Positions 62,866 through 64,000 of a DNA stretch of 64,000 nt are shown here, piece after piece. The DNA is from Pseudomonas lurida (GTDB taxonomy: Bacteria > Pseudomonadota > Gammaproteobacteria > Pseudomonadales > Pseudomonadaceae). Each line of letters begins with the position of its first letter. Position 1 is the first letter of the stretch. The notes under the pieces were generated by a model. It did not search any database and had not been told where the DNA came from. It saw only the letters and a list, made by a program, of their open reading frames with translations. The DNA lies in contig NZ_JAAMRE010000005.1 of NCBI RefSeq assembly GCF_013522705.1, positions 62,001 through 126,000 of the forward strand, given 5' to 3'. The position numbers were made by a program, and so were the translations under genes.

Positions 62866-64000
62866 TCACGTAGTCAGTGTACGCAGCAGGTTCTTGTAGT
62901 CCTCGCGAATATCCGCGTCGGATTCCTTAAGTTCATTGATCTTGCGGCATGCGTGCAAAACCGTGGTGTGGTCGCGACCGCCAAATACATCCCCGATTTC
63001 CGGCAGACTGTGGTTGGTCAATTCCTTGGAAAGGGCCATTGCCACCTGGCGCGGACGCGCCACAGAGCGCGAGCGGCGCTTGGACAACAGATCGGATATC
63101 TTGATCTTGTAGTACTCGGCCACCGTGCGCTGGATGTTATCCACACTCACCAGTTTGTCCTGCAGGGCCAACAGGTCCTTCAAGGATTCGCGAATCAACT
63201 CGATGGTAATGTCGCGCCCCATGAAGTGCGAGTGGGCGATCACCCGCTTGAGCGCGCCTTCGAGTTCACGCACGTTGGAGCGAATGCGTTGAGCGATAAA
63301 GAACGCAGCGTCGTGAGGAAGATCCACCTTGGCCTGGTCGGCCTTTTTCATCAGGATCGCCACGCGGGTTTCCAGCTCCGGCGGCTCCACCGCAACGGTG
63401 AGCCCCCAGCCGAAGCGCGACTTCAAGCGTTCTTCCAGACCTTCGATTTCCTTCGGGTAACGGTCACTGGTCAGAATGACCTGCTGGCCACCTTCGAGCA
63501 GGGCGTTGAAGGTATGGAAAAACTCCTCCTGCGAACGTTCTTTGCGTGCGAAAAATTGGATGTCATCGATCAGCAAGGCGTCAACGGAGCGATAGAAACG
63601 CTTGAACTCGTTGATCGCGTTGAGCTGCAAGGCCTTGACCATGTCGGCCACGAAGCGCTCCGAGTGCAGGTATACAACCTTGGCATTCGGGTTCTTCTTT
63701 AATAGATGATTGCCCACTGCATGCATCAAGTGGGTCTTACCCAAGCCAACGCCACCATAAAGGAAGAGTGGGTTGTAGCCATGCTTGGGGTTATCGGCGA
63801 CCTGCCAGGCAGCGGCTCGCGCCAACTGGTTGGATTTACCCTCAACGAAATTTTCGAAGGTGAACGTTCGGTTCAGGTAGCTGGTGTGCTTGAGTGCGCC
63901 TTCGACCTGCACGGTACGCTGTTCGGCGCGAACCGGAGCCTGCTGGGAACTGGCGCCCGCCATCGGGTCGAAGCTATCACGCGAAGGCTCTTCTTGCTCT
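62866..64000 (-). CDS. dnaA: Replication initiator DnaA (partial, N-terminus off window)
   Basis: About 378 C-terminal residues are present and the frame is still open at the window edge. The first Met in the window (63963, in DPMAGASS) is internal. The AAA+ domain has Walker [10 protein letters not shown] and Walker [10 protein letters not shown]. The C-terminal DnaA-box binding helix is [15 protein letters not shown]. It initiates replication at oriC, which should lie just beyond the right edge. A perfect DnaA box (63137-63145) falls inside it. Confidence 0.97.
   Translation of the reverse strand, partial: EQEEPSRDSFDPMAGASSQQAPVRAEQRTVQVEGALKHTSYLNRTFTFENFVEGKSNQLARAAAWQVADNPKHGYNPLFLYGGVGLGKTHLMHAVGNHLLKKNPNAKVVYLHSERFVADMVKALQLNAINEFKRFYRSVDALLIDDIQFFARKERSQEEFFHTFNALLEGGQQVILTSDRYPKEIEGLEERLKSRFGWGLTVAVEPPELETRVAILMKKADQAKVDLPHDAAFFIAQRIRSNVRELEGALKRVIAHSHFMGRDITIELIRESLKDLLALQDKLVSVDNIQRTVAEYYKIKISDLLSKRRSRSVARPRQVAMALSKELTNHSLPEIGDVFGGRDHTTVLHACRKINELKESDADIREDYKNLLRTLTT

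Noticed and set aside
63963-64000. DnaA starting at the Met at 63963
   Set aside because: The frame remains open to the window edge and that Met lies in the linker before the AAA+ domain, so the real start is outside the window.

Overview
The window is a piece of a Pseudomonas chromosome, most like the P. fluorescens group, next to the replication origin. The evidence is gene order: trpI/trpBA, aroE-hemF-qor-tsaC-dprA, def-fmt-rsmB-trkA, htrB/lpxL, tag, glyQ-glyS-gmhB-plsC, and at the right edge gyrB-recF-dnaN-dnaA on the minus strand. The core is GC-rich and carries small P. fluorescens-type REP hairpins and ParB-type parS palindromes. dnaA runs off the right edge. Protein identities come from reading motifs and from memory of the families; no search was run.

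Layout. Positions 1-5.7 kb: dodecin, a DUF883 protein, trpI divergent from trpBA, and a berberine-bridge-type flavin oxidase. 5.7-9.95 kb: a leftward galactonate operon dgoK-dgoA-dgoD-dgoT behind a palindrome-marked promoter. 10.1-15.6 kb: choline-O-sulfate use (LysR regulator, betC sulfatase, choline-binding protein, SulP transporter). 15.6-32 kb: ordinary housekeeping genes; one of them, a normally LysM-bearing envelope protein, has lost its LysM domain. 32.1-35.5 kb: a CHASE2 sensor kinase divergent from an OmpR-type regulator.

35,634-58,171 is the main discovery: a complete, apparently intact Tn7-like transposon of about 22.5 kb. It sits immediately behind the gyrB stop codon and is bounded by a perfect 5-bp target duplication (CCGGA, 35629-35633 and 58172-58176). 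Its ends begin TGTAGG and match at 18 of 26 positions. TnsA, TnsB, a short TnsC and a 603-residue TniQ/TnsD-type protein lie next to the gyrB-proximal end, as in Tn7 at glmS. The geometry suggests that gyrB is the attachment gene. The transposon also brings its own intrinsic terminator, which now lies behind gyrB.

The cargo has two halves. The left half is stress-related: an autoregulated small HTH gene, an orphan MazE-like tail, a membrane-protein operon (first gene broken by an amber codon, a holin-like protein, a DUF3618 protein), a DUF1652 protein, an iron-permease-family protein, Mn catalase, a ZIP transporter, a YciF-like ferritin-fold protein and Hsp20, with an IS3 element inside. The right half looks like a defence island: a T4 Beta-protein homologue convergent with an sce7726-type nuclease, and an operon of HTH regulator, ImmA/IrrE metallopeptidase and a PIN-like nuclease whose frame follows the peptidase stop directly. 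This last operon is the best candidate for an undescribed system.
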